DNA of 64,000 nt, from NCBI GenBank assembly GCA_030765065.1, contig CM060976.1, forward strand, positions 59,938,539 through 60,002,538. The letters run 5' to 3'. The notes beneath the pieces are model-generated. The model had not been told where the DNA came from and did not search any database. It saw only the letters and a program-made list of their open reading frames with translations. Position 1 is the first letter of the stretch; each line of letters opens with the position of its first letter. Source of the DNA: Deroplatys truncata. Its lineage: Eukaryota > Arthropoda > Insecta > Mantodea > Mantidae. Below, piece by piece: positions 1 through 10,933 of this stretch. The translations under genes were made by a program, and so were the position numbers.

Positions 1-208
1 GCTTGCCGCCTCTCAATCAAAATGACTTTTTGTTTGTTCTCAAAAGCAAGGATGTTTTCATTTTCTTCTCTGGGAACGGGCTTCTATACTCTTGAAGCCT
101 ACCTTTAGACTCTGATTCAATTGCAACCGCTCTTTAAAACAGGTGTAACTTCATAATATGAAAAGCGCTTTTTAAAACATAATGTAATCTAAAGGATTCC
201 TTTTAACA
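1..208. other. Left edge, no supported gene
   Basis: No recognisable element. One minus-strand frame over about 1-85 is open, hydrophilic and runs off the window edge, so it could be the end of an exon or of a mobile-element gene. It is too short to assign. Confidence 0.3.
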
Positions 209-210
209 TA

Positions 211-1517
211 CGAGGGCGGATCGAAAAGAAATGCATAATAATTTTTTTACAAAAACTTTAATAGTTAAAACAACAACAAAAATCACAAATTAACTTACAC
301 CTTTTACTTACTTTTCGACTTAGCCATCAAGTTTCCTAACACATTTTCCATCATACCACTTTCAAAATGCTCTGTGCGTAAAAGTCCATTTCCTTGGAGT
401 ATAGCCATCTGCGGACTGCTGATTTCACTTCCGCATCTGTAGCAAAGCGTTTCTTCGTGGGACCAAACAGATAAATATCCGACAGCGCAAGGTCAGGACT
501 GTATGGTGGATGCTGGAGCACCTCCAAACCACATTTGGTGATTTTCTGACGAACAGCAGCAGTAACATGGGGGCGAGCATTGCCATGAAGAATTTTGACA
601 TCGTCAGCATTCATGCTGTGGCGTTTGTCACGAAGGTCACGACGCAACCTCACCCCAGCTTTCATGTAAGCTGCAGCATTCACAGTGGTCTCGTGTTCAG
701 CAAAGTAAACTAATACAACACCATGCATATCCCAGAACACCGTCACAAGCACTTACCTAGCAGATTGAGTCACTTTGAATTTTTTCTTCACTGGAAAACC
801 AGCATGTTTCCATTCCATACTTGCCTACTTGGTTCCGGGCGTGTAGTGATATGCCCACGACTCACCACCGGTGACGATTCCTTTCAGAAAGTCATGCCCT
901 TCTGCAGTGTACCACAATATGCAATCCAAGCTCGTCATCATTCGCTGGCCTTTGTTGTCTGTCAGGTGCTTAAGCAACCTGCGAGCACTAACTTTACGAA
1001 ATGTCAACGAGTCATGAACAATATCGTACACTGCACCATAGGAAATGTTGAACTGTTGCGATAATGTTTGCAGTTGCACACGCCGGTCGTTCAAAATTGC
1101 CGCCTCAATGCTCTGACATTCTGCGGGGTTGCAGCTGTTACCGGTCTCCCGCAGCGTGGCGAATCACTAAGGTTCACACGGCCCTCTAGGAAGAATTTAC
1201 ACCACCTGGAGACATTGCTACGGTCCATACAATCATCCCCATACACGCCACAAATGTCTCTGTGAATATCACTCGGTTTATGCCCTTTGGCCCACAAATA
1301 TTGAACCACACCTCTCTGCTCTTCACACGTGGACGATAGTAACATGCGCGCCATCCTTGTTGCGTAGTTCACGCTGCTCTCGCTAGAGCTGCATATGAAA
1401 CAAAAAATACCCTCTGTAGTGAAAACTTCAAGCTATATCTGTGTGATAGTGCAACATTCCAGCTACAATACCAAGGCAGGAAAAAGTTATTGTGCGTTAC
1501 TTTTCGATCCGCCCTCG
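211..1517 (-). mobile_element. mariner-type DNA transposon (copy A), decayed
   Basis: The 1,307-bp element is bounded by TA dinucleotides at 209-210 and 1518-1519, the expected mariner target duplication. The terminal inverted repeats are about 35 bp: the left end begins CGAGGGCGGATCGAAAAG and the right end is its inverse with a few mismatches. Length, ends and the transposase relic inside all fit the mariner family. The transposase reads on the minus strand, so the 5' end of the element is at 1517. The catalytic residues are damaged, so the copy cannot move itself, but its ends are well kept and could in principle be recognised by a related active transposase. Confidence 0.95.
351..1372 (-). 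pseudogene. mariner transposase, frameshifted and catalytically dead
   Basis: Three minus-strand segments in order (1372-1091, 1094-825, 752-351) make up a mariner transposase. The first has the helix-turn-helix DNA-binding region with SRWCKFFLEGR and a GRPVTA linker. The second has the second HTH and reaches the first catalytic block, which reads TGGESW where the family has TGDESW. The third has HGNARPH where HDNARPH is expected, then PPYSPDLALSD with the third Asp present. The spacing from the second to the third catalytic position is 34 residues, which is the DD34D signature. Two of three catalytic aspartates are therefore glycine, and frame changes near 1092 and between 825 and 752 break the gene. 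Confidence 0.95.
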
Positions 1518-1744
1518 TAATAAGTTGATATTACTTCAGCACTACTCATCTTGGTGCATGATGAGCTTCCCATTAACTCACTATTTTCAGTTTTTCTACC
1601 GCTTACTACGGAAGCAAGTAACACATTATTTGAAACAAAAGTTGAAGTCTCCCAAATTTTGAAGTCCCCTGAATCCAAAAAAGCATGTGTGTGCAGAATT
1701 GCTTAAAAGTAAAGACGAATAACTAACAAACTTCATATTTAAGA

Positions 1745-2622
1745 ATATGATGCGTTACATTCACACAACTTTCTTTACCCCTATCGTATATTAGTGTGTA
1801 TACAAATTATTCTTACGAATTCGATTAAAATGAAATCATGTTAATCGAAACGAACATCTACATAAATAGCTACATTAAACATCGTTGTAGATACAAAGGG
1901 AATAGCGATAGTCGAATGTTCTAGAACTGAGCGCTATATGCTGGCTTTAAAATTCCATACTCTTTCCAAGCAATCCCGAGAAACAATTGAAAATCGATAG
2001 GACTTCAATAGAATGACAAAGTAATGAACAAATCCAAACATTAATAACATATCTCGAAAACGGTTGATGCCCAAAAAAGTTATTTGAAAAAAAATTGTGT
2101 TTTAAAGAGATCTACACTTTTTAAATAGTACGTTTTCGTCTACCACTTAAAGTTTACCAGTTGCACAAGATTATACAAAATTCCTTCCGAATGAAGAGGA
2201 CATCACGGGTTAATCCTAGAAAATTCGAGATACACATTTTATTTGTCATGTAACTATCTTTAATATATGGTATTTTAATAAAAACCGTTAAAGCCATTTT
2301 TAGCAAATCAAAAATTTCGAAAAATGTTCTACTTAAAGGGTAATTATGGGTAGAGAGATTTACTTGAAAACCTGTACGTGTAGCTTTGGTAGGTGCTGAA
2401 CCTAAATAGTAAGTTTGGTATTTATCCAACTTTGAGTTAACGCTGATCATAGGCACACATAGTCACACACACGCACGCGTGCGCCCGGAACGTTTTCTAC
2501 AAATGTGTTTTTTGGATTCAGGAGGCCACAAACATGCGTTTCCGGTGAAATCTGGTATCGAATTTTTGGGTGAAATGCCATACGTTTTGTACGTACTACG
2601 TACGTGTTAGAGATAGAAAAAG
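1745..2622 (-). repeat. HINE-like dispersed repeat, copy 1
   Basis: Reverse-orientation copy of the family described at 12463-13423. It starts with the subterminal hairpin region (degenerate), carries the inverse of the 'temperature' block ATAGATACAAAGGG-like segment near 1890, the microsatellite near 2455-2485 and the 5' block near 2555. Its 5' end lies only a few bases from the 5' end of the next copy. Confidence 0.85.
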
Positions 2623-2625
2623 GAC

Positions 2626-2770
2626 GCTTTCTAAGAATGCAAAACAACGTATATAGTAGGTAAACAAGATAGCCTATTCCACTCAAAAATTTAATACCGA
2701 GATTTCACCGCAAATGCATGTTTTGAGGCCACTTGAACTCCCAAAAAATCTTTTTAGATAAAGGTCCTTG

Positions 2771-2801
<31 letters not shown>

Positions 2802-3572
2802 CACCATTACGCGAAAAGTTGGATAAACACTAAACTTGGACTTCCAAATATGCGAAGGTTTTCAATAAAATCGCCTCACCCCGAATTACCTTTTGCATGA
2901 TACTTTTTATGAAATCTTTTATTTTCTAAAAAATGGCTAACGATTTTGATTAAAATATCATATACTAGAGATATTTACATGAAAAATAAAATGTATTTCT
3001 TGAGCTTTGGGAATAATCTATGTAATCCTCTTAATTAGGAAGCAATTTTGTGTAATCTTGAATAATTGGCAAGCGTTAAGCGATAGATCAAAAACGAATA
3101 CACAAAAAATATGTAACTCTTTAAAATATACAATTTATTTGAAATAACTTTCTTTTGACATAGGCCAGTTTTGAGATATGCGTTTTAATGATTTGAATTG
3201 TTCAATGCTTAACCATTCTTTTGAAATTCTGCCAATTTTCGGTTGTTTCTCTAAATGTTATGGAAACAGTATGGAATTTTAAGAGCAACATATAGCGTCC
3301 AGTTCTACAACACATGTCATGGCTGTTCCATTTGTATCTATAAAGAGATGTATAATGCAGCTATTTCCAAAAGCTTTATCTCCATTAAATTGAAGTAGAT
3401 AGGAAAATAAACTTTCTAAGAATAATTTTTGTATCCACGGCTAATAAGTGATAGAGGGTAAAAAAGACATATGATAGCGTGGCAGTGTAAACATGATGTT
3501 CATTTATTGGTGCGTTTCCATGGTGACCAGCGTGGCAGTGTAAACATGATGTTCACTGTACACATCAGATGT
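2626..3572 (+). repeat. HINE-like dispersed repeat, copy 2
   Basis: Forward copy, head to head with copy 1. It has an expanded internal (GT)n tract at about 2770-2799. Its right end is disturbed by a short tandem duplication: AGCGTGGCAGTGTAAACATG and the next bases occur at 3476-3502 and again at 3529-3555, a 53-bp period, before the family's ACACATCAGAT terminus at about 3562-3572. Confidence 0.85.
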
Positions 3573-3575
3573 TTA

Positions 3576-4135
3576 AAGAGTGAGTAATTATCTAATGGCT
3601 GTGAAACTCTATGCTCTTTGTATGACCAGGAGAAAAAGCAAAAGGCGTTTTCCCAATTCAAGCAATCATCAAGAATATTTCGGAAAGCGTTAACTCCACA
3701 AAAATTTTATTTGACATAAATTGTGTACTACTATGGGTTCAACATTTGCTGTGTAGTAACATATCTCCTACTGATTACCAATTATACAATAGATATTCAA
3801 AATGAAGATGATTTCACAGGCTATTCCCCTAATATTCAAGATATACCAACATTTAATTAGCCATGCAAATGTCTTGAACATACGGTACTTGAACCAAAGT
3901 TGTTAGAGCCAGTTTTTGAGAAAATAAAAAATAACGAATGTCTTTCCGTGTAAAGGGTAGCTAGAGAGGCGTTTTTTTTAAATCTTCGTATCGCATCCTA
4001 ATATAAAGTTTGGTATTTAACGGACCTTTCATTTCTGAGTATGTTGTTCACAGACAGACACACACATCGAATCTTCTTCTGAAAATACTTTTCGGATTCA
4101 AGAGCCTCAAAACGTGTATACTCACTTAATACAAA
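3576..4135 (-). repeat. HINE-like dispersed repeat, copy 3, truncated
   Basis: Reverse copy, tail to tail with copy 2. The 3' part of the element is missing or highly diverged. The central block, the GTTCACAGACAGACACAC microsatellite border near 4050 and the block preceding the 5' end are recognisable. Confidence 0.75.
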
Positions 4136-4144
4136 ATGGTAAAG

Positions 4145-4305
4145 GCGCAGCTTGTTCACTGAATTATGTTCTTATTAGTAGTTTTCCGTACATAAACGGG
4201 TGAGACCAATTTTTTATAGTATGCTAATATCGAAACAGTTTCTGTTTGACATTCTCTAATTGGCAGCAATTTTATACCTTGATAATGTCACAGTTTATAT
4301 ATTCC
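4145..4305 (+). repeat. Left outer arm of a nested inverted repeat
   Basis: This stretch matches the inverse of 6835-6990 at roughly three quarters identity by eye. Shared words include ACTGAATTATGTTCTTAT, GTATGCTAAT, GTTTCTGTTTGACATTCTC and CTTGATAATG. The arms lie about 2.5 kb apart with other repeats between them. Confidence 0.7.
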
Positions 4306-4479
4306 CTATTGTTAGTCAAGACTAATTATAATTATAATAATGTTTATTATCTTTTTTGGCTCCCGTTTTATGTTTGCATTAATAATTATTATTTTTTCCT
4401 TCCGTTTTTATGTAACTATGTTTAGTGCTGAAAACTTTAAAATAAAGTATTTTTTGTACTTGTAATGGAAATTAATCGT

Positions 4480-4905
4480 ACGGTATACCTGTAAGCCGCG
4501 CTCGTGACCCGAGTGGTTGAGAGCGAGTCACCAAGCCAAGCTATTGCAGAAACGTGAATTAGTGCGTTAGCTAAATTCACAACTCAGTTAACGCTGCGTG
4601 TTACACGAATACCTTTACTACTTCCCACATTGTTTTGCATCTTTTTCATTTCGACACAAGAGTCCATGGAATGTTGCGTTGATTCGCCCACAGGAAAAAC
4701 TATAGTCCAGCAACTCCTTTGGGGACGCGTGCAAGGCAATAAGTGAAGTCTCGATTCCTTTCATTCCTTATCTAATAACTTTAAACGTAACAGCTTCAAT
4801 AATGCAAAACTTAAAAATTTAGAGATATCGAAGAAATATCAAAGGTTTATTTCAAAGTCTTGGACATACTTCGATACCACCGAGTATCTAGAGTATCGAG
4901 GTATT
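4480..4905 (+). repeat. Left inner arm of the inverted repeat, with a tRNA-Ser-like head
   Basis: The region 4535-4905 is the inverse of about 5550-5925, with shared words such as GTTTCTGCAATAG, CAACTT..GGGGAC and TTGTTTTGCAT. Upstream at 4499-4530, GTGACCCGAGTGGTTGAGAG resembles the A-box half of a tRNA-Ser, so the arm may derive from a tRNA-headed element. Both arms also carry GATA/TCGATA-rich ends near 4880 and 5575. Confidence 0.6.
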
Positions 4906-4939
4906 GACGGATTCAAGGTGTCATCCCTAGATATAGGTA

Positions 4940-5515
4940 ATCAGTTACACAACGGGGAAGGACATGCTGTTAAGCGAAGAGCCTAAGCCTAAGCCCAAGC
5001 TCCCTCCTAAACCCAGGGCTGGCTCCATCCGAGTGGCCCTCCAAACCGTGGGAGTTTCCCACGAAGCCAATAAGGAGTCTAAAAAGCCCCCCCCCCTCGC
5101 TTGCGCGAGGATTCCTCGCACACTGCGACCTACATAGATCTATTGTGGCTAACACTCCCGAGGAAGAGAGGAAGTGAAGGAACCACAGACAGACCATAGA
5201 GTCCCTAACAGTTCCAAGCTCGAAGATCCGTCCAACTACTGGAGCTGTCTAGAGAGGTCGATCCAGCAGACCTCTCGTGTCCACGCTCTTTCCTTTGAGC
5301 AAGCATCCGCGCGATCCTTCCAGCACTACCATACACCACGAAAAATAGAATAGCTGAAAAATAAGGAAACGGAATGAAAGGGAAACGCTGATAAGAAAAT
5401 CGTATTAGATGAGAAACTACCCCAGTATTCATCTACCGACCAGGAAAGAACAGGAAATACCCAGGGTCGGATGGGCAGCTGACGGGAATCGAACCAGTCG
5501 GGATATTCTGATAAA
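4940..5515 (-). mobile_element. tRNA-derived SINE, copy S1
   Basis: Minus-strand SINE. A pol III B-box-like sequence, GGTTCGATTCCC, lies at 5484-5495 and is followed on the minus strand by a body shared with copy S3 (54350-54835). Shared body words include CATAGATCTATTGTGGCTA, CTCTTTCCTTTGAGCAAGCA and AATCGT(A/G)TTAGATGA. The SINE lies between the two inner arms of the 4.1-7.0 kb inverted repeat, so it probably inserted there. The region 4940-5100 (GC-rich, with a short C run near 5086-5096) could be its tail or a separate sequence. Confidence 0.7.
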
Positions 5516-5549
5516 GCTTGGAGGTTTTAATCAATGGTTTAAATAGAGA

Positions 5550-5925
5550 CTGGACCTTAATACCGTCGCTACTTCGACACTCGACAATATCGAAGTAGGT
5601 CTAATATTTTGAGATAAAATTTCGATACTTTCAAATGTTTAAGTTTTGCGTTACTGAAAGTTGTGTCGTTTAACTTTATGCTAGGTAAAGAATAAAAGAA
5701 GTCGAGACTTCACGTTATTGTTTTGTACGTGTCCCCAAAAAGTTGCTGGATTACAGTTCTTGATAGACCTAATGTACATTCCAAGGACCCTTGTGTCTAA
5801 ATGAAAACATGCAAAACAATGGGAGAAGGACTAGAGATACTCACGTGATATGCAGCGTTAACTGGGTTGTAAATGAAAGTGATTGAGTTGATGCACTAAA
5901 CCACGTTTCTGCAATAGCCTGCATT
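5550..5925 (-). repeat. Right inner arm of the inverted repeat
   Basis: Inverse counterpart of 4535-4905. It starts with CTACTTCGACACTCGAC and runs to CACGTTTCTGCAATAGCC. Confidence 0.7.
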
Positions 5926-6189
5926 ACATTTACCTACTCCGGTGACCAAAATCTATAATTCCTGCAGATACAAATCAGAACTTATAACGTTAGATAATGC
6001 AACCAATGGAAATATTTATTCTTTCATGAATGCTCGTGATCTGAAACAAAAATATTTTATTCCTTCATATTTCTGCATTTCAAATAATACTTCCTTGTTT
6101 TGTTTCTTGAAAAATGTAACTGTGTCTAATATAACTTTGTATTAAATATGTAAAGTTCCTTCGTTTTAGTTCAAGGCCATAACCGCTTT

Positions 6190-6720
6190 ATATGCCTATC
6201 GGCCGAGACGGTATTATGCCACTGCGCAAAAGCGGCGCAGGACACGCCAAGTGTACGTTTACCAGTTGTGAGCTGTCTAGTCGTTGCTTTGTCTTGGTGT
6301 TGTGAAGTATTTCGACAATATCTGTGTTGTTTGTGATTTCCTTAGGAATGTCATTCGCTTAATAGTCCACGGAAATGCCTGCCAACAAATTCACGCTTGA
6401 ACAACGTATTTTTATGTACGATATATATGTGAAAACTAAATCATGTAGACAGGTGTGTAGACAATTTCAGCAGAAATGTCATGGTTATCCAGTTTCGGGT
6501 AGAAATATTATGAGATGTTTGGTTCAATAAATTTAGAACAATGGGATCGCTAAACGCTAAACATTGAAGTTTAGGAACAATTCATATATATTAGCACTCG
6601 CGGGTAAGCAACGCAGGAATTAGGAACGGAGAACCCCGTAGCAGTGTAATAGACTGTGTGCAGAGCATGCATTCGCACGATCCGCGGCCTTGGCATAAAA
6701 CAAAGACACTGTATATACTC
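6190..6720 (+). pseudogene. Transposase relic with a DUF4817-like helix-turn-helix start
   Basis: A frame from the ATG at about 6375 begins MPANKFTLEQRIFMYD and continues with a Cys-Arg-Gln 'CRQVCRQFQQK' helix, then stops at about 6529. This pattern (EQRIFMYDxYVK...CRxxCRxFxxKFPG) is that of the HTH found at the start of insect transposase-like proteins (DUF4817). The copy at 40507-41150 has the same start and a longer remainder. Only the N-terminal part is readable here, followed by an unreadable tail ending in a GC-richer stretch near 6690. Confidence 0.6.
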
Positions 6721-6834
6721 TACTAATGCACAGGATGTGTAGTAGAGAGATTTAATTCACAAGCTGTTTCCAAGTGTTATATGGCTAATTATTTATTACC
6801 GGAAATATGTGGCATTACTTACTACAAGTACATA

Positions 6835-6990
6835 TGTGCCATTATCAAGATAATCAAAATCTCTACCAATTGGAGAATGTCAAACAGAAACAATTTTGGA
6901 ATTAGCATACAATACAAAATTGATTATATATGTTTATGCACAAAAGTCTATTTATAAGAACATAATTCAGTAACAAGATATAGCCTTTAG
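6835..6990 (-). repeat. Right outer arm of the nested inverted repeat
   Basis: Inverse counterpart of 4145-4305. The centres of the outer and inner arm pairs differ by about 300 bp, which fits later insertions (SINE S1 and the transposase relic) making the two sides unequal. Confidence 0.7.
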
Positions 6991-7079
6991 AGTTGTTTGT
7001 GAAGTAAGTATTTAGTATACAATATCGGTGCTCAAATATCAGTATCGGTATCGAGTATCGATAAATAGTGGCATCGCCC

Positions 7080-7819
7080 CATCATTTGATTTAAGCAAAT
7101 TATATTTAGTTTAAATCTTATTTACTAATTTTATTGCCTTAGGAATTACTTTTATTATCACTTCAAGTTCTTGTAATTACTAAACTTTTAACCGATCGGA
7201 ACCTTAATAAATGTTTATGCTCGACCATGCCAAAATGTAGTATTTATACGACTGGTAGCAGTACTTTAATGGGCCTCATTAAAGTACACCTGTTCATTAA
7301 AGTATTGGTATTCGACCAATCAGAAGTGGCCACGTAACATTGTGAAAGCGCAAGTATCGATTATTCCCGTTTCGATCGACAACGGTACTAGCGCGAGTTT
7401 AGAAAAAAGTCAAAACGTGTGACACTAGTAACAGTGACATTCAACTTACACCCCCATTACAACAAAGGCACTCAATCTTACCAATAGCTTGTTGCCACAA
7501 AAGTCAAGAAAGTTGTACGAGAAATTCTATTCACAATTCATGGATTGGAGAATATCAAAAGGTATAAATTCGTTCTCAGATAATTTCAGGTGCTACAAGA
7601 TCATTGTGTTGTAACAATAGATAAAGGAATAACGATTGTAACTGCGGCGGTATTATTAATGTTATTGTTTGTATTTGTGTTTACTCCACGTGGTGAAGCC
7701 ATTTTGTGACGTGATTCTTTGATAGGTTTGTTAGCTCCATCTGGTGTTAGCAATTTGCGGTAGTATTAGTGTTTGTTTGAAAGAATGCTACTGTTATTTT
7801 ATTTAATTTTGGTTTACTG
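7080..7819. other. No gene seen
   Basis: AT-rich non-coding sequence with a short palindrome-like motif around 7265-7310 (CTTTAATG...CATTAAAG repeated). No open frame with coding character and no element I recognise. Confidence 0.4.
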
Positions 7820-8445
7820 TCCTCCGGCTAGCTATGATCTTTTTGGTCGAGCACATCTCTAGGTTGTGTAAACGGAAAGGAGTCTTTTATCCAAAGATAA
7901 CACTGATGAAGGAATTTGTTTTACACTTTTATTGTCGAACACATTCACTATCACATTTACACATTGATCTTGACACTCGCCAAACTGAAACTGTTATAAT
8001 AACTTCATTACTGATCATTCTTAATTCGAGTACTTCAACTTTCTGTGTAATTAACTTTACAACACTTGAGATTTTTCATAACTCTGCTGGACTGAAGGCG
8101 ACGTGTAACGTACAAATATTTTCGATGAACTGACGGACTGAAGACGACGTGTAGCGTACAAATATTTTCGGTGAACTGACGGACTCTATCTCTAACCTAG
8201 CCCTTTTTATACTCCTACGCCCCGATATGCCTAAAGATTATAACTGAACTGCTATTGGCTAATAAAACGCGCCAACATTAGCGTCTATTTTCATATCCAA
8301 TGAAAATTATGAATAAATATGCTCTAGGGAAATGTTCCAGCAAATTCTAAAGAAAAACGCGCCAACATTACGTAACTTCCTCGTCTCTAATAATGATAAA
8401 CAGCTCACCCCCTCGCTGCATTATTGCACGCTATTATTGTCAGTT
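7820..8445 (-). promoter_or_regulatory. LTR-like promoter segment
   Basis: On the minus strand a TATAAAAAGG box lies at about 8199-8208, followed by a 46-bp tandem repeat. Upstream on that strand is TAATGCAGCGAGGGGGTGAG. A similar CAGCGAGGGTGTAG word starts the segment at 50160-50720, which also has a TATA-like box. This is the layout of a retrotransposon LTR (U3, TATA, R), but I see no paired LTR, no clear TG...CA ends and no target duplication. It could equally be a host promoter. Confidence 0.3.
8089..8180. repeat. 46-bp tandem repeat, two units
   Basis: Units at 8089-8134 and 8135-8180 differ at three bases. Each begins GGACTGAAG(G/A)CGACGTGTA and ends GAACTGAC. A third unit is started at 8181 and breaks off after five bases. 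Confidence 0.9.
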
Positions 8446-9535
8446 TCAGTAAGGCAGTATAAACTTACTTCTCAACAATAATTACAATCAACAAATATCT
8501 CAAATCAATGTCACATAAAAATGCATATTCATACTATAATCATTCTTTACATTTAAATAATTTATGACACAAATTACTGCATCATAACACATCACTCAAA
8601 CCAGAAACGAATATTTATGAAACCCTTAATTTAGATACATGGCCGAGCTTTGCTCGCTCGGTTAATAATAATACTCGCGTTTTAATTACTACCATTATAG
8701 TCTCTATGCCATTCTTTGACTCAGCCTCCCGAATGCGAGCTTCACATCCACTATAGGAAGTAGTAGAGAAAGTAAAAAAAGCGTTATGTAGTCATTTGTA
8801 CCAATTGGCACCGATTGAACAAATTCTGAACCAAACTTTGGAAGCATGTGTTTCAAGGTACGAGTAAAAGTTCTAGGCTACTCAAGACTTTCAATTCTTC
8901 AATGCAATAACGAATAAGACAGCTAGTTCTACCGGTAAAGCTCTCCGATGGTCAGCATGTAAATTACGGAGCAAGTGCGATAGATAATTTAATTAGGAGC
9001 ATTTATGACAGTGTTTGCTTATGCAGTAACTCTCTAAATGCAGTTTCTGATTTATAGTGGTAAAGCAATTCGAAGCAGACAAATCATTGTGTGTACCTAA
9101 AGCACTGAAACTGCTGTTTATTAAATTTCAGCGAGTGAAAATGGTAGCTATCTACGACACTGTCCATTGTCGTTCATTCTGAGCTGTTACATGGAGATTC
9201 ACGAGAACTTCTCGTAGAGTTTATCTCGCTTTCCCCGAGGCAGACTGTTTAGTGTTCTACTGACCAAAACATGACAACAAGGCAGTGTAACACAATACAC
9301 TAAGTTACAATACGTGCTCAGCATTCTGCAATGTCAAAGGAAAATGACGGGAATTACGCTTGGCACAAACAGAAGACGGCCAGCACGGTACGCTGAATCA
9401 TTTGTATTTTCTGCTCCCATAACAAATGTATTCTCTAAAAATGTTTTACTACAAATATGCTTCTCAAGAGAGGTCTTGTTTAATAGTCACACAAAAGTAT
9501 TGACCATTATAATTTATTACTTTATCTGCAACATA
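8446..9535. other. Mostly unassigned
   Basis: A hairpin-forming word GGCCGAGCTTTGCTCGCTCGG at about 8641-8661 resembles the conserved ends of insect LINE/SINE retroelements. A CTCCCGAATGCGAGCTTCAC fragment at 8726-8746 matches the SINE head seen at 54770, and a short HINE-like 5' end (TAGTAGAGAAAGTAAAA) follows at 8760-8777. The rest shows nothing. Confidence 0.4.
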
Positions 9536-9670
9536 CCTGCGATAGGAAGAGAAAGTGTAATATTCCAAATTTTATATCGAGATTTCGTTGAAAACATGTT
9601 TTCGGTCCCTTGAACCCAAAAAGCGCAATTTTAGGAAAAGACTCCAGTGTATGTGTAATGAAACACGTTT
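9536..9670 (+). repeat. HINE-like repeat, copy 4, 5' fragment
   Basis: Only the first 130 bp of the family is present: the block ATATCGAGATTTC, the AAACATGTTTT block and a GTGTATGTG remnant of the microsatellite. Confidence 0.7.
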
Positions 9671-9774
9671 TTGCTTTCACTACTAAGAGAACAACACTGA
9701 AAATTTATAGAAAATTCAATAAAGAGCAATTTTAAGACTTTAAATTGTTTTTTCTGAATATTCCTCTTTAACAT

Positions 9775-10933
9775 CATTACATACTTGCATGTAACTGGAC
9801 CTTAAAGCAATGTTGCCACTCTCCCCGAGGCTCTTCAATAAACCACGTTTTTATATGCTCAACTGTTTCATCTGATGACAAAAAACTGATTCCACGCATT
9901 TTATCTTTAGTTTATGGAAACAAAGAAATCACGAGGTGCTAGGTCAGGGCTATATGGTGGAGGGTCCAGGTGCCGACTTTAGGGCATCCAAATACTCAGT
10001 TGTTAGTTTTGCTCTATGCGACGATACGTTGTCATGATGTGATACTATTCCCTTTTGGGCATTTTTCACAAACTTTCTCAAAAATTTGCGGTAAACAGAC
10101 ATTTATGTACCTATCGGCAATAACAGCACGTCTATCTTCTAATGCTATAGTAGCAATATGATCCGTTTAAAAAAAACTAGCAACCATCTTCTTACCAGCA
10201 CTGCGAATTCGTCAGACTTTTGTAGGCCTAAGAATCTGTTAGAAAGACCCATTGAACCGATTGACTACTTTACTTTTCTTAACAATAAATCCAAAATTCA
10301 TCACCAGTAACGATATTCCAAACCAAATTTGAAGTGCCGCCTAGGCTTTTTTAGAGTTTCCTACACCAATCAATACGTTATTTTGATCGGAAATCAGTTT
10401 ATGTGGAAGTTTTCTTACGTCTAACTGATGATGTAAATGTTTTGGATTTGACTCACACCACTTCCCAATGTCGCCCGAATAAATTCATAAGAGGTCCGTC
10501 GATGTTCAAGCATTGTTCGAACAGCAGTAATATTTTTATCAGTAACAGCAGTTCTTGGACATTCTTCACGAAATTCATTCGCTAACAAAAAAACAAACCG
10601 ATCTCTTTTGAATTCGCTGTATCAACTGTAAATTGTTGCCTTAGATGGGGCTTCTTCGCCAAATGCATTCCTAAGCCGATCTTCACATTGCTTGGGCGTT
10701 AATGAAGATTTAACATCATAACAAATCATAGTCCGGGAATGTTCTCCAGTCAAATTCATTTTTGGGTGAACACAAAATCTTTAAATAATGGTAATTAACA
10801 AACTATTAGAACAATTCGAACAAATTACACGAAATCAACTCACAAAACGCTAGAAAGTAGCTGTCCAATATAAAGAAATTTCATTTGTTTTTAGAAACCT
10901 GGCATTCTAAAAAGTTCAGTATCGCCCTAGTAC
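9775..10933 (-). pseudogene. mariner-type transposase relic (copy B)
   Basis: Minus-strand reading from about 10759 starts MNLTGEHSRTMICYD and continues with an HTH-like stretch (TPKQCEDRLRNAFGEEAPSK), then a stop. Later segments show HDN followed by SSHRAK at about 10035-10050 (the second catalytic block, Asp present) and a CDLAPRDFF-like block near 9925 (YSPDLAPxDFF in the family). The gene is broken by many stops and shifts. A possible 5' end lies at about 10933 (TACTAGGGCGATACTGAAC on the minus strand); I could not find a matching left end, so the left boundary is uncertain. Confidence 0.8.
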
